This document shows, piece by piece, positions 7,352 through 15,356 of a DNA stretch of 18,576 nt; position 1 is the first letter of the stretch, and the number at the start of each line of letters is the position of its first letter. The translations under genes were made by a program, and so were the position numbers. The stretch covers positions 1 to 18,576 of the forward strand of contig JAISGB010000026.1 of assembly GCA_031263335.1 (NCBI GenBank). Direction: 5' to 3'. The notes under the pieces were generated by a model, which was given only the letters and a program-made list of their open reading frames with translations, was not told the DNA's origin and searched no databases. This DNA is from Eubacteriales Family XIII. Incertae Sedis bacterium (lineage in GTDB: Bacteria; Bacillota; Clostridia; Peptostreptococcales; Anaerovoracaceae).

Positions 7352-7439
7352 CGGCCCGGAGGCAAGTTTCATGGCTCGTTTGTGCCGTAAGACGGCCCGG
7401 AGGCAAATTGGGGATGAGAATCGGGAAGCTCGACAATGA
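7352..7439 (+). promoter_or_regulatory. Duplicated ribosome-binding site with a 22-codon leader ORF
   Basis: The 14-mer CGGCCCGGAGGCAA occurs at 7352-7365 and again, identical, at 7393-7406 (41 bp apart). The second copy is the SD of the AIR-synthase-like gene (ATG 7414). The first precedes an ATG at 7371 that opens a 22-codon frame (starting MARLCRKTARRQ) ending in TGA at 7437-7439, overlapping the real gene out of frame. It may be a leader peptide for translational coupling or just a remnant of a small tandem duplication. Confidence 0.45.
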
Positions 7440-8412
7440 GTTGTTGAAGAAGATCGTCATCGACAAGATCGGTCGGCACAGACCCGAGGTGATCACGGGT
7501 CCCGGCATCGGGGAGGACTGCGCCGTCATTGATTTCGGCTCGTACGAATGCGTCCTGTCCTCCGATCCCATCACCGCCGCCGACGAGCGAATCGGGAGTT
7601 TGGCCGTCCATGTATCCTGCAACGACATCGCGTCGAACGGCGTCGAGCCATTGGGCGTCCTGCTCACCGTCCTGCTCCCTCCGGAGACCTCGGAGACGGA
7701 TATCGAACGGCTCATGGATCAGGCGTCGGAGACCGCGGAGGGCTTGGGCGTCGAGATCATCGGGGGGCATACGGAGATCACGGACGCCGTGACGAAGCCC
7801 ATCGTCGCTTCGACGGCGGTCGGAAGACGGGTTGCGGGCAACGGCCTGCCGGGCGATCCCATGAGACCCGGGGATCGCATCCTCGTGACGAAGCGGTTGG
7901 CGATGGAAGGCACGGGCATCATCGCGTCCGATCGCGGGCGGGAACTCGCGGACGTGCTGACAGACGATGAATTGCGGCGCGCCCGATCCATGTTGGACGA
8001 TATCAGCGTCGTCAAGGAGGGCGTCATCGCGGGCGGCATCGGGACGACGGGCATGCACGACATCACCGAGGGCGGCGTATTGGGCGCGGTATGGGAACTG
8101 TGCAGACTCAGCGGGATGGGCGCGGAGCTTTGGGCTTCCCGCCTTCCCGTGGACGAGGTGACGCGCAAGGTATGCGCGCGCCTCGGATTGGATCCGCTCC
8201 GCCTCATATCGAGCGGTTCCATGTTGATCATCGCCCGTCCCGCGCAGAGCGACGAGATCGCGCGAGCCGTTCGCGCGGCGGGCGTCGAGGTGACGGAGAT
8301 CGGCCTTGTCCGGGAACGATCGGAGGGTATTTTTTTGGTCTCCGGCGCGGACGGCGAAAGGAAAACGCCCATCGAAGCGCCGGGGAGCGATGAGATATAC
8401 AGATGGAAATGA
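7414..8412 (+). CDS. AIR synthase-related (PurM/HypE-like) ATP-binding protein
   Basis: A 332-residue protein of the PurM superfamily (PurM, PurL, HypE, ThiL, SelD), whose members bind ATP and act on amide or carbonyl oxygen. Visible motifs: GPGIGEDCAV (29-38) and SSDPIT (49-54) in the N-terminal domain, CNDIASNGVEPLG (69-81), GGHTEIT (117-123), then RPGDRILVTK (151-160) and MHDITEGGVLGA (214-225) in the C-terminal domain. The closest general resemblance is HypE, the hydrogenase maturation dehydratase. However, the C-terminal PRIC-type cysteine needed by HypE is absent (the end is DEIYRWK) and no hyp or hydrogenase gene is nearby, so the substrate is unknown. A TTG at 7408 is in frame, but ATG 7414 is better spaced (10 nt) from GGAGG. 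First gene of the operon; truA begins 1 nt after its stop. Confidence 0.85.
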   Translation: MRIGKLDNELLKKIVIDKIGRHRPEVITGPGIGEDCAVIDFGSYECVLSSDPITAADERIGSLAVHVSCNDIASNGVEPLGVLLTVLLPPETSETDIERLMDQASETAEGLGVEIIGGHTEITDAVTKPIVASTAVGRRVAGNGLPGDPMRPGDRILVTKRLAMEGTGIIASDRGRELADVLTDDELRRARSMLDDISVVKEGVIAGGIGTTGMHDITEGGVLGAVWELCRLSGMGAELWASRLPVDEVTRKVCARLGLDPLRLISSGSMLIIARPAQSDEIARAVRAAGVEVTEIGLVRERSEGIFLVSGADGERKTPIEAPGSDEIYRWK

Positions 8413-8413
8413 T

Positions 8414-9268
8414 ATGCGGACGGTGCTGATCGAAACGGCATATGACGGGAGCGGATTTCACGGTTGGCAGATCCAACCGGGGGTTCGTACGGTGCAGGAG
8501 GAATTGGAACAGGCGCTCTCCTTTATATGCGGCGAACCCATCCGCGTCCAAGGCTCGTCGCGGACGGACGCGGGCGTCCACGCCTACGGGCAGGCGGCGA
8601 GCTTCACGGGCAATTTCGGCATACCCGCGGAGCGCATACCCGTGGCGGTCAACCGGCTGCTGTCGGATATCCGCGTCGGCAAGGCCGAAGAAAAACCCGA
8701 AGGGTTCCACGCGCGCTACAACGCCGTCGGGAAGACGTATCTGTACCGCGTCTCCTTCACGGACATTCCCGATATTTTTATGAGAAATTACTGTTATCGG
8801 TTGAACAAACGGCTGAATACGGGTAATATGGAAGAAGCGGCGACCTATCTTATCGGCACACACGACTTCAACGCGTTTCGATCGTCGGGCGGGCAGAGGC
8901 TCCGCACGACGGTGCGCACAGTCTGCGGCCTATCTGTCTCCGAGACGACGGGCCGGGAAGGCCGCGCGCCTATAGCGGCGGGCGGCGCGGATCCGGGCAG
9001 GACGGAATGGACCTTCCGGATCACGGGCGACGGATTCCTGTACAATATGGTGCGGATCATCGTGGGCGTCCTCGTGGAGGTCGGTTTGGGGCGTCGGAAG
9101 CCGGAGGACATGAAGGACATTTTGGACTCCGGCGACAGAAGCCGGGCCGGGCATACGGCGCCCGCGGGCGGACTCTATTTGGAGCGGGTGTATTTCAGCG
9201 AGGCGGAGATGGATCGTTCAAAGGGAGCGCCCGTTGGAACAAGGAGCGATATTGGAAAAACATCTTGA
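8414..9268 (+). CDS. truA: tRNA pseudouridine(38-40) synthase TruA
   Basis: A 284-residue enzyme that converts uridine to pseudouridine at positions 38-40 of the tRNA anticodon arm. Family motifs: YDGSGFHGWQIQPGVRTVQ near the start, the catalytic Asp52 in SSRTDAGVHA, the conserved KTYLYR with its Tyr (about 107-112), GTHDFNAFR (148-156), and the C-terminal FLYNMVRIIVGVLVEVGLGR. The length is slightly above the usual 245-270 because of an insert rich in Gly and Arg (about 179-196). ATG 8414 is preferred since the typical N-terminus begins there; ATG 8390, 8 codons upstream and overlapping the previous gene, is an alternative. The SD is weak, which suits translational coupling to the preceding gene. 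Its 3' end overlaps the next gene by 35 nt. Confidence 0.95.
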   Translation: MRTVLIETAYDGSGFHGWQIQPGVRTVQEELEQALSFICGEPIRVQGSSRTDAGVHAYGQAASFTGNFGIPAERIPVAVNRLLSDIRVGKAEEKPEGFHARYNAVGKTYLYRVSFTDIPDIFMRNYCYRLNKRLNTGNMEEAATYLIGTHDFNAFRSSGGQRLRTTVRTVCGLSVSETTGREGRAPIAAGGADPGRTEWTFRITGDGFLYNMVRIIVGVLVEVGLGRRKPEDMKDILDSGDRSRAGHTAPAGGLYLERVYFSEAEMDRSKGAPVGTRSDIGKTS

Positions 9269-11012
9269 ATCCGCGGAAGCGTTGAGAAAATTTGTCGATT
9301 CCGCTGCGGTCTACATCTACGTGGTGGATTACAAGACCGATGAAATTCTGATGGTCAACAATTTCTACGCGGGTACCTTGGGCGTGGCGCGGGAACGCAT
9401 GGAGGGTCACAGATGTTGGGAATTTGTCATGGGATCCGACGAAGGACCCTGCCCCTTCTGTCCCCGAGACATGGATCTGGACGGAAACGGCGTGTTGGAT
9501 CCTGCTCCGCAGACGACGGAAGCGTACGATCCGACCCTCGGCATCTGGGGACGGTGGACCGGGCAGGCCATCGAATGGGTCGACGGCAGACAGGCGCATA
9601 TCATCACCATCACCGACGTGAGCAACGAGAAATTGTTGCGGGAAGAGCTTTCACGGCTCGCCTACTACGACAAATACATGAATCTGCCCAACCGCACGAA
9701 GTTGGAAAAGGATCTGGCGGATCGGCCGGGCGGCAATTATTGCATCATCGCGTTCGACTACATTTCCCTCCGTTACATCAATGACGCCTATGGGCGCAAT
9801 GCGGGCGACGCGTTGATGAAGTCCGTGATCGAGTGGATCCGGAGCTTCAACCTGCGGGATTTTGAGATATACCGAGTGGACGGCGATGAATTCTGTCTGC
9901 TCTTTGACCACGCGGACATGATGAGCGCCGGCGGCCTCGCGGATCGGATCTGTGAGCGGTTTCAAGAGCCGTGGGAGATCCGCCCGGAGAACGAGGATAC
10001 CTTCATCACCTGCAAGATCTCCGTATGCGTCATCGACGGGCGCACGGGCTTCGAGAGTCCCGAGGCGATCCTGTCCATCATCGAGCGGACGTTGCGGATA
10101 TCGAAGGAGACCGGCATGGTCTCCGTGTACAACCGGGAGATGGACATGATCCTGAAACGGGATCTGCAACTGGAGATCAGCCTGAAAAACTGCGTGACCG
10201 ACGACATGAAGGGCTTCGAGGTGCATTTTCAACCCATCGTGGATCCCAAGCGGGGCATGTGGTTGGGCGTGGAAGCGCTGTGCCGTTGGAAAAGCCCCGA
10301 GTTCGGCCGCATCCCGCCCTTGGTGTTCATTCGCATGGCGGAACAGATCGGCCTGATCAACACCATCGGTTATTGGGTTCTGAATCGGGCGATCGCCGTA
10401 TGCGCGCGGCTGAAGCTCCACGAAACGGAGGATTTTTTTCTCGACGTCAACCTCTCTCCCGCGCAGATGTCGGATGAGACATTGGTTTCGAAGGTGCTCA
10501 TGGCGCTCCAACGATACGGGTTTCCGGGGCGCAGTCTGGCGCTCGAGGTGACCGAGAGCGAGGAGGTGGATAAGGGGGACTACTCGCGGACCACCATAGA
10601 GAAGCTGCAGGCGTTGGAGATAAAGATGGCGTTGGACGATTTCGGTACGGGATATTCCAACTTCAACAATCTGAAAAGCCTGCCGGTGGGCATCCTCAAG
10701 ACGGAAAAGCAGTTCATCGACGACATCGTCGTGGACGAATACCAACAATATCTGTCCTACCTGTTGGCGGAGTTGGCGCACGCCGCGGAGATGAAGCTGA
10801 TCGCCGAGGGTGTGGAGACGAAGGAACAGATGAAAAAACTCATGCAGAACGGCGCGGATTACTATCAGGGATACCTGTTTGCCAAACCCTTGACGGAGTG
10901 GGAACTGGAGGAGCAGATCGACAAGTTCCGAACGGTGGACCCCATCTTCGATGAGGCGAAAAGGGAATTGGCGCGGGGTGACGACAAAAAGGGGGATCGC
11001 GTATGCGAATAA
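9234..11012 (+). CDS. PAS-GGDEF-EAL cyclic-di-GMP signalling protein
   Basis: A 592-residue soluble protein. Residues about 15-130 form a PAS-like domain with a Cys cluster (Cys61, then CPFC at 73-76). Residues 140-305 are a GGDEF domain in which the signature is DGDEF (216-220), so its diguanylate cyclase activity is doubtful. Residues about 308-565 are an EAL phosphodiesterase domain with its main motifs: EAL (347-349) followed by CRW, NLS (406-408), EVTES (438-442), DDFGTGYSN (468-476), a Lys in the KTEKQFI stretch (usual KID), AEGVET (524-529) and YYQGYLFAKP. The likely net activity is c-di-GMP hydrolysis, with the GGDEF part possibly regulatory. No membrane segment. The start is TTG: 9234 (GGGAG 6 nt upstream) or 9252 (AAGGAG 5 nt upstream) both fit. 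It overlaps truA and, by 10 nt, the next gene. Confidence 0.92.
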   Translation: MEQGAILEKHLESAEALRKFVDSAAVYIYVVDYKTDEILMVNNFYAGTLGVARERMEGHRCWEFVMGSDEGPCPFCPRDMDLDGNGVLDPAPQTTEAYDPTLGIWGRWTGQAIEWVDGRQAHIITITDVSNEKLLREELSRLAYYDKYMNLPNRTKLEKDLADRPGGNYCIIAFDYISLRYINDAYGRNAGDALMKSVIEWIRSFNLRDFEIYRVDGDEFCLLFDHADMMSAGGLADRICERFQEPWEIRPENEDTFITCKISVCVIDGRTGFESPEAILSIIERTLRISKETGMVSVYNREMDMILKRDLQLEISLKNCVTDDMKGFEVHFQPIVDPKRGMWLGVEALCRWKSPEFGRIPPLVFIRMAEQIGLINTIGYWVLNRAIAVCARLKLHETEDFFLDVNLSPAQMSDETLVSKVLMALQRYGFPGRSLALEVTESEEVDKGDYSRTTIEKLQALEIKMALDDFGTGYSNFNNLKSLPVGILKTEKQFIDDIVVDEYQQYLSYLLAELAHAAEMKLIAEGVETKEQMKKLMQNGADYYQGYLFAKPLTEWELEEQIDKFRTVDPIFDEAKRELARGDDKKGDRVCE

Positions 11013-12622
11013 CGGAATTGCTCGGAAACAGGATCGTATTGTTTGACGGGGCCATGGGCACCGCGTTTCAGTCCGCGGGCTTGTCCGGCGGCGAATTGCC
11101 GCTATACAACATCGAACGGCCGGATGTCGTGCAAGCCGTCCACCGGGACTATCTGAAGGCGGGCAGCGACATTCTCTCCGCGAACACCTTCGAGGCGAAC
11201 GGTTTGAAATTGGCCGGATCCGGCCATACGGTGCGCGAGGTGATCGCGGCGGCGATGCGGAACTGCAAGGCCGTCATCGATGATTTCGGCGGCGGCGCGT
11301 TCGCGGCCTTGGACATCGGGCCTTCGGGGAAATTGATGGATATGGGGGACGGTTTCGATTTCGACGCCGCCTACGAACTGTATCGGGAACAGGTGGTCGC
11401 GGGCGCGGAGTCCGGCGCGGACCTCATCCTGTTCGAGACGTTTTCGGACATTGTCGAATTGAAGGCGGGCGTCTTGGCTGCCAAGGAGCACGCCGATCTG
11501 CCCGTGTTTTGTTCCCTCACCTTCGAGGGCAACGGCCGGACGCTCATGGGAACCGATCCCGTGACGGCGGTGCGCATGTTCCAAGATATGGGCGTCGACG
11601 CCGTCGGCGTCAATTGCTCCTTGGGTCCCGAGGGGATGTTGCCGCTGATTCGCGAGATGGCCGCCGTCTCGAAGATACCCGTGTTGGCGCAACCCAACGC
11701 GGGGTTGCCGCAGATACGGGACGGCGTGACGCGTTATGACGTGGACGCGGGCGCGTTCACCGATTGTATGACGGAGATCCTCGAGTCCGGAGCGGCCGCG
11801 ATCGGCGGTTGTTGCGGTACGGATCCCTCCTATATCGAAATGCTCTCCGCCCGCTTGGCCAAGGCGGACGACGCGGAGCAGCGCGAGCGCTTCCCCGCGT
11901 TGCGCGGCGATTGGCGGGCGAAGAAGGTTGTGGATTCCGCCCCGTCCGCGTGCGCCGTCACCGGGTCCGTCGTGATGGACGGCCGGGCGCGGATCATTGG
12001 GGATCGTCTCGACCCCGCGCGCAACGGGGAATTCGCGGAGGCGTTGCGCGCGGGCAATGACGCCTATACCGTGAAGGAAGCGCTCGAACAGGCGCGGGCC
12101 GGCGCGGATATCGTGCTCGTCCGCGCGGATCTGCCGGGCGTCGATGAGGAGGAGGCCTTGTTGCGCCTCGTCCGCAGGATCTCGGCCAAGGGGAAGATCC
12201 CCCTCATGATCGAATGCGGGACGCCGGCGCACGCGGAGCGGGCGGCCAAGTATTGCCGAGGCAAGGTCATCCTCGGCGCCGTCGACGGGCGCCGGGCGAG
12301 CATGGACGCGTATTTCCCCATCGCGGCGAAATACGGCCTTGCCGTCGTCGTCCGCACACGGGACGAAACGGGAATCCCCGCCGACGCGGCGTCCCGTTTC
12401 GCGATATTGGAGCGCTTGTTGGCGGAAGCGGGGAAGTACGGCATCGGAAAGGACCGAATCCTCGCCGACGCGTCGCCCCCGGCCGCTTCCGGGGGTTCGG
12501 AGGCGGAGAACGCGGCGGAAGCGTCGGAGGCGGCCGCACAGACGGAGGAGCGCTTCGGCGTCAGGGCGACGGCGAGGGCATTCGCAAGGAGAAACGATCA
12601 TGGAACGACCGAGTTGGGATGA
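11003..12622 (+). CDS. Methionine synthase-like protein: intact homocysteine methyltransferase domain, degraded folate domain
   Basis: A 539-residue protein. Residues 1-290 are a complete homocysteine S-methyltransferase barrel with LFDGAMGT (13-20), NTFEAN (61-66), GVNCSLG and GGCCGTDP. The three zinc cysteines are Cys205, Cys270 and Cys271, matching the MetH pattern. Residues about 325-490 resemble the start of the pterin-binding (methyltetrahydrofolate) barrel, but its motifs are changed: IIGDRLDP for the usual IGERx[14 protein letters not shown] for DVNxGLPGxD, LMIECGTP for xxIDSSDP. After residue 490 comes an Ala/Glu-rich stretch, and the frame stops without the rest of the barrel or the cobalamin domain (B12-binding MetH-like proteins of this type are about 800 residues). 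The first domain may transfer a methyl group from another donor. ATG 11003 follows GGGGGAT. It overlaps dCMP deaminase by 23 nt. Confidence 0.88.
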   Translation: MRITELLGNRIVLFDGAMGTAFQSAGLSGGELPLYNIERPDVVQAVHRDYLKAGSDILSANTFEANGLKLAGSGHTVREVIAAAMRNCKAVIDDFGGGAFAALDIGPSGKLMDMGDGFDFDAAYELYREQVVAGAESGADLILFETFSDIVELKAGVLAAKEHADLPVFCSLTFEGNGRTLMGTDPVTAVRMFQDMGVDAVGVNCSLGPEGMLPLIREMAAVSKIPVLAQPNAGLPQIRDGVTRYDVDAGAFTDCMTEILESGAAAIGGCCGTDPSYIEMLSARLAKADDAEQRERFPALRGDWRAKKVVDSAPSACAVTGSVVMDGRARIIGDRLDPARNGEFAEALRAGNDAYTVKEALEQARAGADIVLVRADLPGVDEEEALLRLVRRISAKGKIPLMIECGTPAHAERAAKYCRGKVILGAVDGRRASMDAYFPIAAKYGLAVVVRTRDETGIPADAASRFAILERLLAEAGKYGIGKDRILADASPPAASGGSEAENAAEASEAAAQTEERFGVRATARAFARRNDHGTTELG

Positions 12623-13061
12623 ATATTTTATCCGTATCGCGAAGCTGACGGCGGAGCGATCCACCTGTCTGCGCCGCAATGTGGGGGCGGTCATCGTCCA
12701 AGACAAGCAGATCGTCGCCACCGGCTACAACGGCGCGCCCAAGGGCATCGCCCACTGCGATGAAAAAGGGGGCTGTCTCCGCGAGCAGATGAATATTCCG
12801 TCCGGGGAACGACACGAGCTGTGCAGGGCGCTCCACGCCGAGCAGAACGCCATCATTCAGGCGGCCACATCGGGGCAGAGCATCGAAGGCGCGACCATGT
12901 ACATCACGCATCAGCCGTGCGTCATCTGCGCCAAGATGATCATAAACGCGGGCATACGGAAGATCGTCGTCGCGGAGGGGTATCCCGACATGTTCGCGGT
13001 GGAAATTCTGGAAGAGGCGGGGTTGAAGATCGTGGCGCTCGAGCGCGGCGATCGGATATGA
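12600..13061 (+). CDS. comEB: dCMP deaminase (ComEB-type)
   Basis: A 153-residue zinc enzyme of the cytidine/deoxycytidylate deaminase fold. It converts dCMP to dUMP and so feeds dTMP synthesis. The active-site motif is HAE (79-81, proton-shuttle Glu81) and the zinc ligands are His79, Cys107 and Cys110 in QPCVICAK. Other conserved parts are RRNVGAVIV (25-33), [10 protein letters not shown] (40-49) and the Cys-rich insert around residues 53-75 ([12 protein letters not shown] to ELC), typical of dCMP deaminases that bind a second zinc. The start ATG 12600 has a strong AAGGAG 8 nt upstream, inside the end of the preceding gene. The TagO/WecA-like gene follows after 10 nt. Residues match the family closely. 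Confidence 0.94.
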   Translation: MERPSWDEYFIRIAKLTAERSTCLRRNVGAVIVQDKQIVATGYNGAPKGIAHCDEKGGCLREQMNIPSGERHELCRALHAEQNAIIQAATSGQSIEGATMYITHQPCVICAKMIINAGIRKIVVAEGYPDMFAVEILEEAGLKIVALERGDRI

Positions 13062-13071
13062 CGGAGGCCAT

Positions 13072-14154
13072 ATGACAGACGGATCCATCATCAAATTGAT
13101 CGTCATCCTGTGTTTCGTCGCGTCATTCGCGTTGACGGCGTTGCTCACGCCCGTCGCCATCCGGGTGTCGGCGCGGATCGGCGCCATCGACGTCCCGAAG
13201 GACGACCGCAGGATGCACAATGAACCCGTGCCCCGATTCGGAGGCATGGCCATATTTCTCTCCGCGACCGTTCTTTTCATCCTGATTCGGATGGTGTTCC
13301 ATACCCTGATCCCCTTGGGCGAACAGGGCGGTGAACCGACGGAGAAGATATTCGCCGTCGTCATGGGCGGCGTCCTCATCTACATCGTCGGAGTCGTCGA
13401 TGATCTGAAAAACCTGAAGGCCCTCACCAAGTTCATCTGCCAGATCGTCTGCGCGGCGGTGGTGTTTTTCCTCGGTGTCCGCATTCCGACGATCAGCCTC
13501 TTGGGCTTGGACTTCACCGGCGAAACGCCGGGCGATCTCATCGTCAGTTTCATCGTGACGGTCGTCTGGATCGTAATCATCACGAACACGATCAATCTCA
13601 TAGACGGCTTGGACGGCCTCGCCGGCGGCGTTGCGGCCATCGCTTCCCTGTCCATCGCGTATGCCGCCTACATCCACGGACACTATGCGGTCACCCTGTG
13701 CATGGTGGCCCTCGCCGGCGCCGCCGCGGGCTTCCTTCCCTTCAATTTCTATCCCGCGAAGATCTTCATGGGCGACAGCGGCGCCATGTTCCTCGGCTTC
13801 ATGTTGGCCACCGTATCCTTGATCAGCCCGGCCAAAGGCGCCACCGCCGTGGCGACCTTGGTCCCCGTACTCGTGCTCGGCGTACCCATCTTCGACGTGC
13901 TCTTCGCCGTCCTGCGGAGGCTGTCCAAGGGACGTCCCATATTCAGCGCGGACAAAGGCCATCTGCATCACCAATTGGCGTACATCGGCATGGGGCAACG
14001 GCGCACGGTGCTGATGCTCTACGGCATCAGCGGCGTCATGGGCATCGCGGCCATCATCTTTTCGCGGAAGCTCTACCTCGAGTCCATCTTCCTGTTCTGC
14101 GTCGCTCTGCTGTTCATCGTCGTATTGATCTGGGAATGGAACAAGGAAAAATAA
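13072..14154 (+). CDS. TagO/WecA-type undecaprenyl-phosphate sugar-1-phosphate transferase (MraY family)
   Basis: A 360-residue polytopic membrane enzyme with about 10-11 hydrophobic segments. The family attaches a sugar-1-phosphate, usually GlcNAc-1-P, from UDP-sugar to undecaprenyl phosphate, the first step of teichoic acid or other wall-polymer synthesis. Conserved sites: IDVPKDDRRMHNEPVPRFGG (39-58), the Mg-binding DD at 110-111, NTINLIDGLDGLAGG (172-186), GDSG (234-237) and the HLHH motif (297-300), which points to the TagO/WecA branch, not MraY. The start ATG 13072 has GGAGG only 4 nt upstream. It is the last gene of the operon; a hairpin follows at 14212. The two LCP ligases that converge on it would act at the last step of the same kind of pathway. 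GlcNAc as the substrate is inferred from the family. Confidence 0.92.
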   Translation: MTDGSIIKLIVILCFVASFALTALLTPVAIRVSARIGAIDVPKDDRRMHNEPVPRFGGMAIFLSATVLFILIRMVFHTLIPLGEQGGEPTEKIFAVVMGGVLIYIVGVVDDLKNLKALTKFICQIVCAAVVFFLGVRIPTISLLGLDFTGETPGDLIVSFIVTVVWIVIITNTINLIDGLDGLAGGVAAIASLSIAYAAYIHGHYAVTLCMVALAGAAAGFLPFNFYPAKIFMGDSGAMFLGFMLATVSLISPAKGATAVATLVPVLVLGVPIFDVLFAVLRRLSKGRPIFSADKGHLHHQLAYIGMGQRRTVLMLYGISGVMGIAAIIFSRKLYLESIFLFCVALLFIVVLIWEWNKEK

Positions 14155-14211
14155 CAGTGAAGCGGGTGTTTGTTGAGACGCCTTATTGATTGATCCTGAG
14201 AAACCACAAAC

Positions 14212-14248
14212 AGACGGCCGGTTGAGAATGAAATTCAACCGGCCGTCT
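14212..14248 (-). terminator. Hairpin terminator between convergent genes
   Basis: A perfect 14-bp stem (14212-14225 with 14235-14248) closes a 9-nt loop. On the minus strand the stem is followed by TGTTTGTGGTTTCTC, a T-rich run, 29 nt after the stop of the LCP gene. The plus side is not T-rich, but the hairpin may also stop transcription from the 7414-14154 operon. An outer 8-bp repeat, TTGAGACG (14173-14180) with CGTCTCAA (14259-14266), could extend the structure. Confidence 0.6.
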
Positions 14249-14276
14249 CATAAAGTTCGTCTCAAAACGCAACGGA

Positions 14277-15353
14277 CTATTCGCTCGTATCCTTGCCTTC
14301 GCTCTCGCTGACGGCGCCGCCGGTGATGGCGCCTTCCGTGGTGACGGGATCGGGAATGACGTAGACCTCGCGGAGCATCGTCGCTATCTCCGTATCATCT
14401 TTGCGGACCCAAAATGATCCGCCCTTGATGCTTTGCGCCGTTCCGGGCAGGAGGAAAGAGCGCACCTTGGAGGCGTCCAAGTCCACGGCTTGGCCCGCGA
14501 GATAGAGGATGGCCCGGTTTGTGATGTCGGAGTTCACGTTTTCGATCACGGTCTTCGCCACCTTGGGCAACTGGAGGCCCATGGCCTGCTTGACGGCGTT
14601 CTTCACGAAGGCCTGTTGCGCCTCGACGCGTCCGATATCGCCGTTGCGGTAACCGCTTCGGAAACGCAGATACTGTACCGCCTTGTCTCCGTCCAATATC
14701 TGTTCGCCCGGTTGCAGGTCGATATAGAGATTCTGCGGAGGGCTTGAATAACGCATCCGGATCGGCACGTTCATCGGGACGCCGCCGATGGAATCGACGA
14801 TGTTCGCGACGCCCTTGTAGTCCAAGACCGCGTAATAGTTGATCGGGATGCCGAGCAGGACGTTGTGTACGGCCCGCGCCAATTCCTCCGGCCCCTGATG
14901 GGCGACCGAGTTGATCTTCAGGTTCGCCCCGGAAGCCCCCGGACGCTCATAGTAGGTGTCCCTCGGGACGGAGATGATGTCCGCGGCCTGCGTCTCCGGA
15001 TCGAAGCTGGCGAGCATGATGGTGTCCGCGAGTCCCTCATCCGTCGTACCCATCAGCAGGATGTTGACCCGCTTGGAATCTGCGAATTCGGCCGCGAACA
15101 TCCCCTCTGCGGGGAACAGGATATCCATCTTTTCCTCCGTCAGTTCGCGCGGCCTTTCGATATTGTCCGGGTCTTTGGCCATCGGTCGCTGATCGAGTAT
15201 CGTGGCGAAGATGCCGAGGCCCGACGTGAACACGACGATGCAAGCCAATAATGTGACGACAAAGAATATGGCGAATGTCTTTTTCGGCGTCAGGCGTTTC
15301 TTGGTTCTCTTTTTTTTCGGTTGCAAGCTCATTTTTGTTGGTTTTACGCTCAA
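14277..15353 (-). CDS. LCP family protein (LytR-CpsA-Psr), second of a tandem pair
   Basis: A 358-residue membrane-anchored enzyme of the family that transfers lipid-linked glycopolymers to peptidoglycan. A basic cytoplasmic stretch (1-26) is followed by a transmembrane helix (about 27-51) and an extracellular LCP domain (about 94-260). Key sites: NILLMGTTDE, ADTIML (Asp110), SVPRDTYY (Arg131, Asp132) and RFRSGYRNGDIGRVEAQQ (230-247), the substrate phosphate-binding residues. A C-terminal extension with a Gly/Glu-rich tail follows. The start is TTG 15353: AGGAGG, 8 nt upstream, lies in the last codons of the preceding LCP gene, whose stop is 3 nt away. ATG 15332 lacks an SD. This arrangement indicates translational coupling. 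It is about 40-45% similar by eye to its neighbour, so a duplication is likely. Confidence 0.93.
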   Translation of the reverse strand: MSVKPTKMSLQPKKKRTKKRLTPKKTFAIFFVVTLLACIVVFTSGLGIFATILDQRPMAKDPDNIERPRELTEEKMDILFPAEGMFAAEFADSKRVNILLMGTTDEGLADTIMLASFDPETQAADIISVPRDTYYERPGASGANLKINSVAHQGPEELARAVHNVLLGIPINYYAVLDYKGVANIVDSIGGVPMNVPIRMRYSSPPQNLYIDLQPGEQILDGDKAVQYLRFRSGYRNGDIGRVEAQQAFVKNAVKQAMGLQLPKVAKTVIENVNSDITNRAILYLAGQAVDLDASKVRSFLLPGTAQSIKGGSFWVRKDDTEIATMLREVYVIPDPVTTEGAITGGAVSESEGKDTSE

Positions 15354-15356
15354 TCG

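Noticed and set aside
10960..11003. SAM or cobalamin riboswitch before the methionine synthase-like gene
   Set aside because: The gene start overlaps the preceding coding region; there is no leader to hold a riboswitch.
2241..11012. Hybrid kinase and GGDEF/EAL protein as one signalling system
   Set aside because: They lie on opposite strands, separated by mscL, ligA, the AIR-synthase-like gene and truA; nothing in the sequence links them.
11102..12721. 539-codon open frame antisense to the methionine synthase-like gene
   Set aside because: A shadow of high-GC coding sequence. It has no family resemblance, the composition is Arg/His/Asp-rich, and the sense frame has clear domains.
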